Source: Clostridia bacterium (lineage in GTDB: Bacteria > Bacillota > Clostridia > Peptostreptococcales > Anaerovoracaceae). Taken from it: a DNA stretch of 6,744 nucleotides. Numbering within the stretch: position 1 is the first letter of the stretch; every line of letters starts with the position of its first letter. Where the stretch lies: contig JAKSSJ010000052.1 in NCBI GenBank assembly GCA_024403215.1, positions 1-6,744 on the forward strand, in the 5' to 3' direction. The notes below the pieces were generated by a model. That model searched no databases. It had not been told where the DNA came from and saw only the letters and a program-made list of their open reading frames with translations. A program made the translations under genes and the position numbers. Of the stretch, positions 1-6,584 are shown in pieces.

Positions 1-46
1 TAATAAATAGACTTTCTTCACTATTGGGCTGCATTGCAATCCTGGA

Positions 47-73
47 TGTCAATGGGGTCTGACCCCATTGACA
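47..73. repeat. Perfect 27-bp palindrome (13-bp arms, 1-nt centre)
   Basis: The left arm TGTCAATGGGGTC (47-59) is the exact reverse complement of 61-73, with one central base at 60. The symmetry stops at the next base pair outward. No T-run follows on either strand, so it does not look like an intrinsic terminator. It lies beyond the rnhB terminator, in the intergenic stretch at the window edge. It could be a dispersed REP-like hairpin, an operator for a dimeric regulator, or an end of a small mobile element. From memory, GGGGTCAGACCCC-centred palindromes recur in many bacterial genomes, but I could not check copy number here. Confidence 0.85.
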
Positions 74-84
74 ACTTCTGCAAT

Positions 85-114
85 AAAAAAGCGCCCACGA
101 ATGTGGGCGCTTTT
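85..114 (-). terminator. Bidirectional intrinsic terminator after rnhB
   Basis: An 8-bp perfect GC-rich stem (GCGCCCAC 91-98 paired with GTGGGCGC 103-110) closes a 4-nt loop. On the minus strand it is followed by six T (90-85), and it begins 18 bp after the rnhB stop codon, which marks the end of the minus-strand operon. On the plus strand it is followed by TTTT (111-114), so it could also stop a transcript arriving from the left. Confidence 0.9.
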
Positions 115-127
115 GGCGCGTTTTTAG

Positions 128-754
128 CTAAAGAAAGCTTTTTCGGTGGATCGGGCACGGCCCTTTGGCTGCCAAGCCCTCATAATGAGCCGCCGTCCCA
201 TAGCCTTTATTGGACTCAAAGCTATATCCAGGATAAAGCTTTGCCATTTCCAGCATTTCCCTGTCTCTTGTCACCTTGGCTATTATAGAGGCTGCCGCTA
301 TTGAAACAGAGGTGGCATCTCCGTGAATAATTGAAGTTTGCGGAATCCTTAGAGTTTTAAGGTTTACAGCATCTATTAGCACATGATCCGGCTTTATTCT
401 AAGCCCATCAATAGCCTCCTGCATAGCTTCCTTGGTAGCTTCTAAGATATTAATCTCATCTATTCTTTCAGGCTCCCTTCTGCCTATTGCATAACAAATG
501 GCAGCCTCTTTAATCTGATCAAATAGCTCATCCCTTCTTTTTGGGCTCAGCTTTTTTGAATCGTCAACTCCAAGAAGACTAAAATCCTTTGGAAGTATAA
601 CTGCAGCAGTAACTACAGGACCAGCAAGTGGACCTCTTCCTACCTCATCAACACCAGCAATATATTCTTTGCCGGCATCCCAAAGTTTTCTCTCATATAC
701 AAGCATCTCTTCAAGACGAAGCTTTTGTTTTTCTAATCTTTCTTGTTTGGTCAT
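128..754 (-). CDS. rnhB: Ribonuclease HII
   Basis: Cytoplasmic endonuclease that nicks the RNA strand of RNA:DNA hybrids and starts removal of single ribonucleotides misincorporated in DNA. The family signature GVDEVGRGPLAG is at residues 34-45. The four metal-binding acidic residues are visible: D36, E37, D128 (in VLIDAV) and D146 (in HGD), with the same 18-residue spacing between the last two as in E. coli RNase HII. The conserved AAASIIAKVTRD block follows at 153-164. The 208-residue length fits the family; about 30 residues precede the catalytic core, a helical extension common in Firmicutes. The ATG shares one base with the TAA stop of the upstream gene (TAATG), which suggests translational coupling; the ribosome site (AGGGA, 9 nt upstream) is modest. 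It is the last gene of the operon and ends just before a strong terminator. The protein looks intact. Confidence 0.97.
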   Translation of the reverse strand: MTKQERLEKQKLRLEEMLVYERKLWDAGKEYIAGVDEVGRGPLAGPVVTAAVILPKDFSLLGVDDSKKLSPKRRDELFDQIKEAAICYAIGRREPERIDEINILEATKEAMQEAIDGLRIKPDHVLIDAVNLKTLRIPQTSIIHGDATSVSIAAASIIAKVTRDREMLEMAKLYPGYSFESNKGYGTAAHYEGLAAKGPCPIHRKSFL

Positions 755-1488
755 TATTGCAATTCCCTAAAGTATAGTCCTGCCGTTCTTCTAAACAAAG
801 GAGTCTCCTTTGATTTATAAAGTCTATATATTTCTTCTGCCTCTTCTTTAGTTTCAATAGTAAAGAAAAGCGTCTGAAAATCTACATCTGGCGCAGTCTT
901 ATCAGCCACATAAGTTGGAACACAGTTTAGCATGTCAGAATATTTTTTATTGTGACATATAATCTGGAACTGCTCGCCCATTCTATCAGTAAGAACAGGA
1001 TGTCCATCGCAAGAAGCGCAGCCCTTTTCCCCTCTTGCAGGACAGCTTCTTAGCTTCATTACGCTCATATAGCCATAACCAATAAATCCAAATGGTATAT
1101 TTCCCTTTAACTTTCTCATCTTTGAAAATGCGAGCTCAAATGAAAGCGTTGCATCGCAAAGTCCAAGCTCTTCGTATTCCGAAAGAGAAGTAGAATTTAA
1201 AATATTAAGAGTGCTTCCTCCATGAATATTAAATCCAAACTCTTTGGCAAGTGATATTGCACCAATGTTTTCAGCAACAACATCATAAACTCCCCATGAC
1301 TTAATCTTATCAAGAGCTTTGCGAACAGAGTCTAATTCTCCTTCCCATATCATAGCAGGAATTTCGGCATAGAGCTTTCTTGAATATTCCTTGGCAAGCT
1401 CTTCTGTAATTTCATCAAGCGGAAGTATTATAGCAGATGCATTATTTTCAAATATCTGCGAGGCTTTTTCAAATCTTAATCTAATCAT
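754..1488 (-). CDS. C-terminal half of a split RlhA-like U32 protein
   Basis: This 244-residue protein carries no U32 signature of its own. It resembles the C-terminal part of long single-chain U32/DUF3656 proteins, the family of RlhA (YdcP), which makes 5-hydroxycytidine 2501 in 23S rRNA. Visible features are an alternating beta/alpha first half (1-125) and a block GYGYMSVMKLRSCPARG at 137-153, followed by a cysteine cluster C149, C157, C160, with more cysteines at C178 and C189. The DR..EQFQIIC and LNCVPTYVADK blocks (169-197) are typical of the same part of the long proteins. The ATG overlaps the stop of the upstream U32 gene as ATGA, with a good GAGGG site 7 nt upstream. I infer that it is a separate subunit that pairs with the upstream product. 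Chance loss by frameshift is possible but less likely, given the well-placed start and ribosome site. The exact substrate is not shown by sequence. Confidence 0.8.
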   Translation of the reverse strand: MIRLRFEKASQIFENNASAIILPLDEITEELAKEYSRKLYAEIPAMIWEGELDSVRKALDKIKSWGVYDVVAENIGAISLAKEFGFNIHGGSTLNILNSTSLSEYEELGLCDATLSFELAFSKMRKLKGNIPFGFIGYGYMSVMKLRSCPARGEKGCASCDGHPVLTDRMGEQFQIICHNKKYSDMLNCVPTYVADKTAPDVDFQTLFFTIETKEEAEEIYRLYKSKETPLFRRTAGLYFRELQ

Positions 1489-2717
1489 CTTAAAGCCCTC
1501 GCTTTTCTTAATTCTTCTAATGCATCCCTTCTTAAAGCATTAAGCGCCGATGCAGGAAGCATTAGATTATCTCCAACACTTAGAGTTAGCTCATCTAAGT
1601 AGTAAGGAGTGCCACCTGTTTTTGAAAGGTTCCTTCTTGCGTACTCTTCATTCAGAGGAAGAGTCTTTGCCTTTTCTGGCACCTCTCCCATCACGGTTAC
1701 ACTATGCACTCCGTCGCTTATTGTAAGCTGAGAATTATCGCCTTCTACAGCATATAAAAGCATGTCAACTGCGATAGTTTGGTTTTCTTTTTCATAAAGC
1801 TTTGCAAGCTTTGGCAAAACACTTTCTGCTGCAACAACATCATCTTTGGTTCTATAACCAAACATGCTCGCATCTCTTTTGCCAGTAAGATAGCCATCAG
1901 TAAACCCGGATCTAGAAAATACTGCTTGAAGATCCGAAAGGTCTACGCCCTTCCCATCAACAGCATTCCTTGTCTGTCTTACAGCCTCAGCAACATATTC
2001 AGGACGCTTCATTCTGCCTTCAATTTTTAAAGTCTTAACACCGGCATTTTCTAAATCCTTAATATGCTTAATGTAAGATAAATCTTTAAGCGACAAAGCA
2101 TGATCCTTATCACCAATTGTCCAATCAAGTCTGCAAGGCTGAGCACACAGTCCTCTATTGCCCGAGCGACCGCCTATCATTGAAGAAAGATAGCAGTTGC
2201 CAGAAACACTCATACAATGAGCACCATGAACAAAGACCTCAAGGTCTTCTCCTGTCTTATCATAGATTGCTTTAATTTCATCAAGGCTAAGCTCTCTTGC
2301 AAGAACGAATTGCTTAAAACCGTATTCTTTAAGTATCTTTACTCCCTCACTATTGTGCACTGCCATTTGCGTTGAAGCATGCATATCAAGATCTGGGTAT
2401 TTTTCTTTGGCGTATTTTGCAACAGCAAAATCTTGAATGATTAAAGCATCTGCGCCATTTTGCGCTGCCGTATCAACAGCCTTTTTTACTTCTTCTATTT
2501 CTTCATCATGAACAAGAGTATTAATTGTAATGTTAACCTTGCAATCATGCTCATGACAATAATCTATAGTTTCTCTTAAATCTTCACCAGCAAAGTTATC
2601 TGCATTTCTTCTTGCATTGAAATTTTGCAAACCAAAATACACTGCGTCAGCACCCATTCTGACTGCCGCATAAAGTTGTTCCTTTCCTCCAACTGGCGCT
2701 AAGATTTCTGGTTTCAT
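1485..2717 (-). CDS. rlhA: RlhA-like U32 protein, N-terminal half (U32 + DUF3656-like)
   Basis: Family relatives hydroxylate RNA; RlhA modifies C2501 of 23S rRNA in an iron-dependent way. They are often misnamed U32 peptidases or collagenases. The N-terminal TIM-barrel-type domain starts MKPEILAPVG and covers about 1-250. The U32 block runs E160 to S178 (EVFVHGAHCMSVSGNCYLS), a near match to the classic signature with H167 where a hydrophobic residue is usual. C168, C175, C191 and C195 are four cysteines placed like the iron-sulfur ligands of U32 proteins such as UbiU/UbiV. Residues about 290-400 look like a DUF3656 region. At 410 residues it stops where single-chain relatives continue; the missing part is the next gene, and the two together (about 654 residues) approach RlhA size. 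I chose ATG at 2717 because AAGGA lies 7 nt upstream; a TTG one codon earlier is only 4 nt from it. It directly follows the aminotransferase stop. The symbol is tentative. Confidence 0.88.
   Translation of the reverse strand: MKPEILAPVGGKEQLYAAVRMGADAVYFGLQNFNARRNADNFAGEDLRETIDYCHEHDCKVNITINTLVHDEEIEEVKKAVDTAAQNGADALIIQDFAVAKYAKEKYPDLDMHASTQMAVHNSEGVKILKEYGFKQFVLARELSLDEIKAIYDKTGEDLEVFVHGAHCMSVSGNCYLSSMIGGRSGNRGLCAQPCRLDWTIGDKDHALSLKDLSYIKHIKDLENAGVKTLKIEGRMKRPEYVAEAVRQTRNAVDGKGVDLSDLQAVFSRSGFTDGYLTGKRDASMFGYRTKDDVVAAESVLPKLAKLYEKENQTIAVDMLLYAVEGDNSQLTISDGVHSVTVMGEVPEKAKTLPLNEEYARRNLSKTGGTPYYLDELTLSVGDNLMLPASALNALRRDALEELRKARALR
1496..1500 (-). promoter_or_regulatory. Ribosome binding site for the split C-terminal subunit
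   Basis: GAGGG lies inside the last codons of the upstream U32 gene, 7 nt before the ATG at 1488. Together with the ATGA stop/start overlap it supports termination and re-initiation, giving two separate polypeptides, over a programmed frameshift. No classic -1 slippery heptamer is present at the junction. Confidence 0.65.
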
Positions 2718-2720
2718 CAA

Positions 2721-3950
2721 TTATTCCTTATACGTTGCGCAAAAGTCATCAATATCTCTTATTGCTTTTGCAAGATTATCTGGGTATGGAAGCATTACAA
2801 CTCTAAAGTAGTTTGGTTTCTTAAAGTCAAAGCCCGAGCCTGGTACTACCATTACATGCTTTTCTTTGATAAGATTCATTGCCCATTTCTTATCATCTGT
2901 TACTTTGCAAACATCAGGTCTAATCTGAACAAAGCAGTAAAGCGCTCCTGTGTTTTTAACAACAGAAAGACATTTTGAATTTGCAATAGCATTGCAGCAA
3001 GCTTCTCTTTGGTCATAAATTCTTCCGCCAGGAACAAGCATAGCCTTTGTGTATGCAGGGTCTTTAAGCGCTGCAGGTATACAAAGCTGAGCAACAGTGT
3101 TTCCGCAAAGTCTTACGCTCATCAGATTTTCAATATGCTTATGGAATTCGCTTCTATAATCTCCATCTGCTGGTCCAAAGTCTCCTGTTAAAGTCATCCA
3201 GCCACATCTTAAGCCGCAAACTATATGAGATTTTGAAAGTCCATTGTATGTGATGATAGGAAGATCTGGAGCAAGCTTTGCCATAGAAGTATGAACTGCT
3301 CCATCCATAACTAATCTATCATAAATTTCATCAGAGAGAATAACAAGATCATGTCTTCTTGCAACATCGCAAATCTTTTCTAAAAGCTCATTAGAATACA
3401 AAGCTCCTGTTGGGTTATTTGGATTAATTACAAGTATTGCTCTTGTCTTATCACTTACAAGTGCTTCTATTTCTTCTGCTCTTGGCATCCACTTATCTTC
3501 TTCGTGACACTCATAGTAAACAGGAACTCCTCCTGCAAGTATTACAGCATTACTCCAAAGATTGTAGTTTGGACTTGGAAGAAGAATTTCCTCGCCAGGA
3601 TTTAAAAGTGCCAGGCAAGTAAACTCTGCAAGCTCTGATACACCATTTCCAAGATATATATCACTGAGTGCAACGTTCTTCATTCCCTTTGAAAGATCAT
3701 ATTCGAGTATTGCCTGTTTTGATTCTTTCATTCCTGTTCCGGCACTATATGCAGCCGCACGCCTTGAATCTTGTGATGCCTTAGCAATAGCTTCCTTTAA
3801 GCTATCTGGCATTTCAAAACCAAAAGCAGCAGGGTTTCCGGTATTGAGCTTTAATACGTTTTCTCCCGCTTCTTGAAGTTTGACAGCCTCGTTATAGATA
3901 GGCCCTCTTGTTCCAGGATTAACAAATTGCATTCTGTTTGCGCTTTTCAT
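2721..3950 (-). CDS. alaA: Alanine aminotransferase, AlaA-like (PLP-dependent, class I)
   Basis: Likely cytoplasmic transaminase that converts pyruvate and glutamate to alanine and 2-oxoglutarate. The sequence follows E. coli AlaA closely from the N-terminus: RGP at 15-17, VLKLNTGNPAAFGFEMPD at 32-49, GNGVSEL at 101-107. PLP-site residues are visible: N179 in NPNNPTG (176-182), D207 and Y210 in SDEIYD, the Schiff-base K240 in NGLSK, and R248. The substrate carboxylate-binding arginine is R383 in YFRVVMLP. At 409 residues it matches the roughly 405 of AlaA, and I see no break. The start has AGAGGA 8 nt upstream. It sits 33 bp after the small membrane-anchored gene and touches the following U32 gene, so it belongs to the same transcript. 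The link between alanine synthesis and the RNA-modification genes is unclear. Other small amino or keto acids remain possible substrates. Confidence 0.9.
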   Translation of the reverse strand: MKSANRMQFVNPGTRGPIYNEAVKLQEAGENVLKLNTGNPAAFGFEMPDSLKEAIAKASQDSRRAAAYSAGTGMKESKQAILEYDLSKGMKNVALSDIYLGNGVSELAEFTCLALLNPGEEILLPSPNYNLWSNAVILAGGVPVYYECHEEDKWMPRAEEIEALVSDKTRAILVINPNNPTGALYSNELLEKICDVARRHDLVILSDEIYDRLVMDGAVHTSMAKLAPDLPIITYNGLSKSHIVCGLRCGWMTLTGDFGPADGDYRSEFHKHIENLMSVRLCGNTVAQLCIPAALKDPAYTKAMLVPGGRIYDQREACCNAIANSKCLSVVKNTGALYCFVQIRPDVCKVTDDKKWAMNLIKEKHVMVVPGSGFDFKKPNYFRVVMLPYPDNLAKAIRDIDDFCATYKE

Positions 3951-3958
3951 GATAATGT

Positions 3959-3964
3959 TCCTCT
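3959..3964 (-). promoter_or_regulatory. Ribosome binding site of the aminotransferase gene
   Basis: AGAGGA stands 8 nt before the ATG at 3950, in the 33-bp gap after the small upstream gene. It fixes the start and is clearly stronger than the site of the preceding gene. Confidence 0.7.
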
Positions 3965-3983
3965 TATGTTTTGTACTAAATAT

Positions 3984-4385
3984 TTATTGTTTGTTATAAT
4001 AGCTTATTCCTGCGTCTGGGCAGAAATATGATCTAATGTAACCATCCGTTGATAAAAATACTATTTCGTTAGTATCCTTAAGATAGAAAACAAAATCTCC
4101 ATCTTCCTTTTCTGTTTTGCTAAGAGCATTAGGGTTATTAATTACATCCGATGCTGCTCTTTCATAATCCTCTGCAGAATCAAAACCCATTTCTATACCA
4201 TGGCTTTCATAGTGTTCTTTAAGCTGCTTTGATGATCTGAATTTATATTCAGCGTACTCCTCGTTATACTCAGAGCCTCCTCCAATAGAAATAATCTCGT
4301 TATCCTTTGCTAGCCATCCGCCAGCAAGAACAATTAGAGCCAGAAGATAAATTATTTTTCTTTTAAATTTCCTTACAATTCTCAT
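3984..4385 (-). CDS. Small membrane-anchored or exported protein with toxin-like C-terminal domain
   Basis: I do not recognise a named family with certainty. Residues 1-10 are strongly basic (MRIVRKFKRK) and 11-26 form one hydrophobic segment ending GGWLA, so the protein is either anchored with the rest outside or cleaved near A26. There is no lipobox cysteine. A glycine/glutamate linker (33-48) leads to a compact alpha-then-beta domain at about 49-133: helix with H58 and H62-G63 (KEHYESHG), DSAEDYERAASDVINNP at 69-85, then strands DFVFYLKDTNEIVFLSTDGYIRSYF. From memory this domain resembles C-terminal modules on toxin-like and phage-borne proteins, possibly of the BECR (barnase/EndoU/colicin/RelE) nuclease fold, with H58, H62, T91, S112, T113 and R118 as possible key residues; this is inference. 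It lies 10 bp after the TrhP-like gene with no clear ribosome site, so it may be translated by coupling. No immunity gene is visible beside it. Confidence 0.75.
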   Translation of the reverse strand: MRIVRKFKRKIIYLLALIVLAGGWLAKDNEIISIGGGSEYNEEYAEYKFRSSKQLKEHYESHGIEMGFDSAEDYERAASDVINNPNALSKTEKEDGDFVFYLKDTNEIVFLSTDGYIRSYFCPDAGISYYNKQ

Positions 4386-4395
4386 ATTAGTAATT

Positions 4396-5604
4396 CTAGC
4401 AGTTTTCTGTTTCTTTAAGTTTCATTCTAAAGATATCGGATTTTTTAATTCCATCAATTGCATTAATAGTAAGCTTCTTCATTGGAGTATTAGAACGTTC
4501 TATTGATTCTCCATCCTCTGTTACAATGCTTTCAACCTTATATTTTCTTCCCAGCATGCCTGGTGTTACAACTTCTATTTCATCTCCAAGATTGAATGCA
4601 TTTCTTGTTTCAATAACAACCTTGCCATCCTTGCTATCCTCTGCTGCTGTTGCAATAAATAGCGAACCTCTAACATATCCATCACTTCCATGAGTTGTTT
4701 CTGATGGATTGCCTGTATAAAAGCCTGTGCAGAACGGTCTATGACTTGCTGTATCAACTTCAGCAAAAGCTTCATCGGCGCTAATCTTTTTATCAATTAG
4801 CATTCTATATGCATTAACAACAGTACCAACATAATATGGAGTTCTCATTCTTCCTTCAATCTTAAACGAGCAAACTCCTGCTGCCTCTAACTCATCAAGA
4901 AGGCCAACGCAGCAAAGCTCCTTAGAGCTTAAAATCTCCATTCCGTTTTCTGTTTCTTCAACAGGGAAATACTCGCCAGGACGCTTTTCTTCAACCAGAG
5001 CATACTTCCATCTGCAAGACTGGGCGCACTGTCCTCTATTTGCACTTCTTCCTGTCGTGTAAGCAGAAATCATGCAGCGTCCAGAATAGCTCATGCACAT
5101 TGCGCCATGAATAAAGGCTTCAAGCTGCATGTCGTCTGGAATATTTTTTCTAAGCTCTGCAATCTGAGCAATGCTAAGCTCTCTTGCTAAAACAATTCGC
5201 TTAACACCCATGTTGTAATAGACAGATGCTGCTTTATAGTTCATGCAGTTTGCTTGAGTGCTTAAATGAATCTCAATATCAGGATTTTTTTCTTTTATCT
5301 CAGCAATGGCACCAATGTCAGAAACTATCAGAGCATCAGCTCCTAAATCTTTTAATCTTCTTGTATAATCACCAAGCATAGGAATCTCAAGATTATTAGG
5401 AAAGATGTTTACTGTTACATACATCTTTCTTCCTGCATCATGAATTAGTTTTGATGCTTCTTCTAAAGTTTCCCATGTGAATCCTACGTGGCTCGCACGC
5501 ATCTGCATCATTGGGCCGCCAAGATAAACTGCATCTGCGCCATATTTAATTGCTGTTTGTAAAGTTTCTAAGTCACCACATGGTGCTAGTAGTTCTGGTT
5601 TCAT
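4396..5604 (-). CDS. trhP: TrhP-like tRNA U34 hydroxylation protein (peptidase U32 family)
   Basis: TrhP (YegQ in E. coli, YrrN/YrrO in B. subtilis) makes 5-hydroxyuridine at tRNA position 34, in a route that needs prephenate. The 402-residue protein has the U32 barrel domain from MKPELLAPCGDLE through about 290. It matches the family signature fully at E162-S180 (EAFIHGAMCMSYSGRCMIS). C170, C177, C193 and C197 form the expected cluster-ligand set, and FKIEGRMRTPYYV follows at 247-259. A separate C-terminal beta domain (about 310-395, with RNAFNLGDEIEVVTPG at 334-349) is the U32_C domain found in TrhP and absent from RlhA, so I assign it to the tRNA branch. The start has GAAGGG 9 nt upstream, and the gene begins 14 bp after the apbE-like stop. 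Older annotations would call it a collagenase-like protease. It appears complete. Which of the B. subtilis paralogues it corresponds to is not decided here. Confidence 0.9.
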   Translation of the reverse strand: MKPELLAPCGDLETLQTAIKYGADAVYLGGPMMQMRASHVGFTWETLEEASKLIHDAGRKMYVTVNIFPNNLEIPMLGDYTRRLKDLGADALIVSDIGAIAEIKEKNPDIEIHLSTQANCMNYKAASVYYNMGVKRIVLARELSIAQIAELRKNIPDDMQLEAFIHGAMCMSYSGRCMISAYTTGRSANRGQCAQSCRWKYALVEEKRPGEYFPVEETENGMEILSSKELCCVGLLDELEAAGVCSFKIEGRMRTPYYVGTVVNAYRMLIDKKISADEAFAEVDTASHRPFCTGFYTGNPSETTHGSDGYVRGSLFIATAAEDSKDGKVVIETRNAFNLGDEIEVVTPGMLGRKYKVESIVTEDGESIERSNTPMKKLTINAIDGIKKSDIFRMKLKETENC

Positions 5605-5618
5605 AAGCCTCGACCCTT

Positions 5619-6440
5619 CTAAGATTTAATTATTTCTCCATCCTCTGTTATAAACAAATAGTCATAAGTCGGATATTGTTCCATAAATTTTTGAGCTTCA
5701 ACCTTGCCCTTTAATATACATATAGTTGAGAGAGCGTCGCAATACATTGAGTCTGCACCCGCTATAGTGCACGACACCAAATCTGTATCTACTGGATATC
5801 CAGTCCTTGGATCTAATATGTGATGATACAGCTTTCCGCCATCTTCTATATATCTTTCATAAGTTCCTGAAGTAACAACAGAAGCTGATGGCGTCATTCC
5901 AAAGCTTACCGCTTCCTCATCATAATCGGCAGGATCAATATATATGTTTTCTGCTACCTTCCTATTATTAAAGTCCGTTCCCTTTGCCTTTGGATCTGGA
6001 GCCTCAACTCCAATATTCCATTTTGAACCATCCTCTTTTGCACCTATCATAACGATATTGCCGCCAAATGATAATATAGCGCTGTGTACTCCATTATCCC
6101 TTAAATGGTTTGCTACCTGCTTTGCAATATAGCCTTTAGCAATGGCTCCTAAATCTATTTCAACATTGTCTAGCTCTTTTACTATAGTCCCGTCGTCGTT
6201 TATTCTAATAAAGTCTTCTCCTACGTAATTAAGAGCCTCCTTTATTTTTTCATCACTTGGCAGTTTTCCATCGCCGCTAAAATTCCAAAGCTTTGATACA
6301 GCTCCTATGCAAGGATTAAATACTCCTCCGCTAGCCTTAGAAAACTCTAGGGCAGTTTCTAACACCACGCCTAGATTACATATATAAGAATCATCGCAGT
6401 TTAGGCCGGTAACTTTTGGCGCCTTATTAAGTCTGTCCAC
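5619..6440 (-). CDS. apbE: ApbE-like FMN transferase, apparently N-terminally truncated
   Basis: ApbE proteins move FMN from FAD to Thr/Ser residues of extracytoplasmic proteins, such as subunits of Rnf and Nqr, and are normally lipoproteins or exported proteins of about 330-350 residues. Catalytic-domain blocks are present in order: SGGVFNPCIGAVSKLWNF (37-54), DLGAIAKGYIAK (96-107), LSFGGNIV (123-130), TSGTYERYIEDGGKLYHH (190-207) with ILDPRTGYPV (208-217), and a metal-binding-type D236 in CDALST. Residues about 150-186 form a somewhat long insertion. The only standard in-frame start is GTG at 6440, with GAGGG 7 nt upstream, giving 273 residues with no signal peptide or lipobox. In-frame sequence before it still looks like ApbE (ELSRTIEG, then SAVDRLN across the GTG), so the GTG lies inside the conserved domain. 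The gene is thus either a decayed, 5'-deleted copy or makes a shortened cytoplasmic form of doubtful activity. The downstream gene follows after 14 bp. Confidence 0.8.
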   Translation of the reverse strand: MDRLNKAPKVTGLNCDDSYICNLGVVLETALEFSKASGGVFNPCIGAVSKLWNFSGDGKLPSDEKIKEALNYVGEDFIRINDDGTIVKELDNVEIDLGAIAKGYIAKQVANHLRDNGVHSAILSFGGNIVMIGAKEDGSKWNIGVEAPDPKAKGTDFNNRKVAENIYIDPADYDEEAVSFGMTPSASVVTSGTYERYIEDGGKLYHHILDPRTGYPVDTDLVSCTIAGADSMYCDALSTICILKGKVEAQKFMEQYPTYDYLFITEDGEIIKS

Positions 6441-6539
6441 TGCCGAGCCCTCTATAGTCCTGCTAAGCTCCCCTTCAAAGCTTTTGGCAAGCTCAAAGGC
6501 TGAGTTTCCGGCATTGATAGAAAAATTCAGATAAAAAAA
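6441..6539 (-). pseudogene. In-frame apbE remnant upstream of the usable start
   Basis: The apbE frame stays open from the GTG back to a TAG at 6585-6587. The translation next to the GTG (for example FELAKSFEGELSRTIEG) fits the helix and LSRT motif that precede the catalytic core of ApbE. Further upstream, FFYLNFSIN could match the first strand of the domain and is encoded in the T-run of the terminator. No ATG, GTG or TTG occurs in frame here; an ATG at 6514 is in another frame and stops after 20 codons. This suggests a deletion that removed the original start and signal peptide. The breakpoint is inferred, not seen. Confidence 0.5.
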
Positions 6540-6566
6540 GGAAGCCTTCTGAGGGCTTCCTTCTTT
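6533..6566 (-). terminator. Intrinsic terminator of the upstream transporter gene
   Basis: On the minus strand GGAAGCC (6560-6554) pairs with GGCTTCC (6546-6540) around a 7-nt loop, followed by seven T (6539-6533). A-rich sequence before the stem can extend pairing into the T-run. It begins about 24 bp after the transporter stop codon. It also stands directly before the apbE-like frame, so that gene should receive little transcription from the right unless there is read-through. Confidence 0.9.
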
Positions 6567-6584
6567 ATGCTGTGATGTAAGGAT

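Noticed and set aside
34..288. 84-codon plus-strand ORF at the left edge
   Set aside because: It runs through the palindrome and the terminator stem and then antisense to rnhB, with no family-like sequence.
1485..1500. Programmed -1 frameshift joining the two RlhA halves
   Set aside because: The bases before the stop (TTTAAGA) are not a classic slippery heptamer, and the second gene has its own ribosome site and ATG.
1779..2030. Plus-strand ORF inside the RlhA-like gene
   Set aside because: Antisense shadow of a well-supported conserved gene; composition is low-complexity hydrophobic with no recognisable motif.
2718..2720. TTG start for the RlhA-like gene
   Set aside because: It is only 4 nt from AAGGA and is followed directly by an ATG with ideal 7-nt spacing and the family's usual MKPE start.
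5944..6132. Plus-strand ORF with a hydrophobic sequence inside apbE
   Set aside because: Antisense to conserved ApbE motifs, so its hydrophobicity is explained by the opposite-strand codons.
6451..6478. Sigma-A promoter TTGAAG-N16-TATAGA before the apbE start
   Set aside because: Only four of six matches in each box, and it would start transcription almost at the GTG; also lies in remnant coding sequence.
6452..6514. Short ORF from ATG at 6514 on the minus strand
   Set aside because: Twenty codons ending in TAG, out of frame with apbE, with no ribosome site; a by-product of the remnant.
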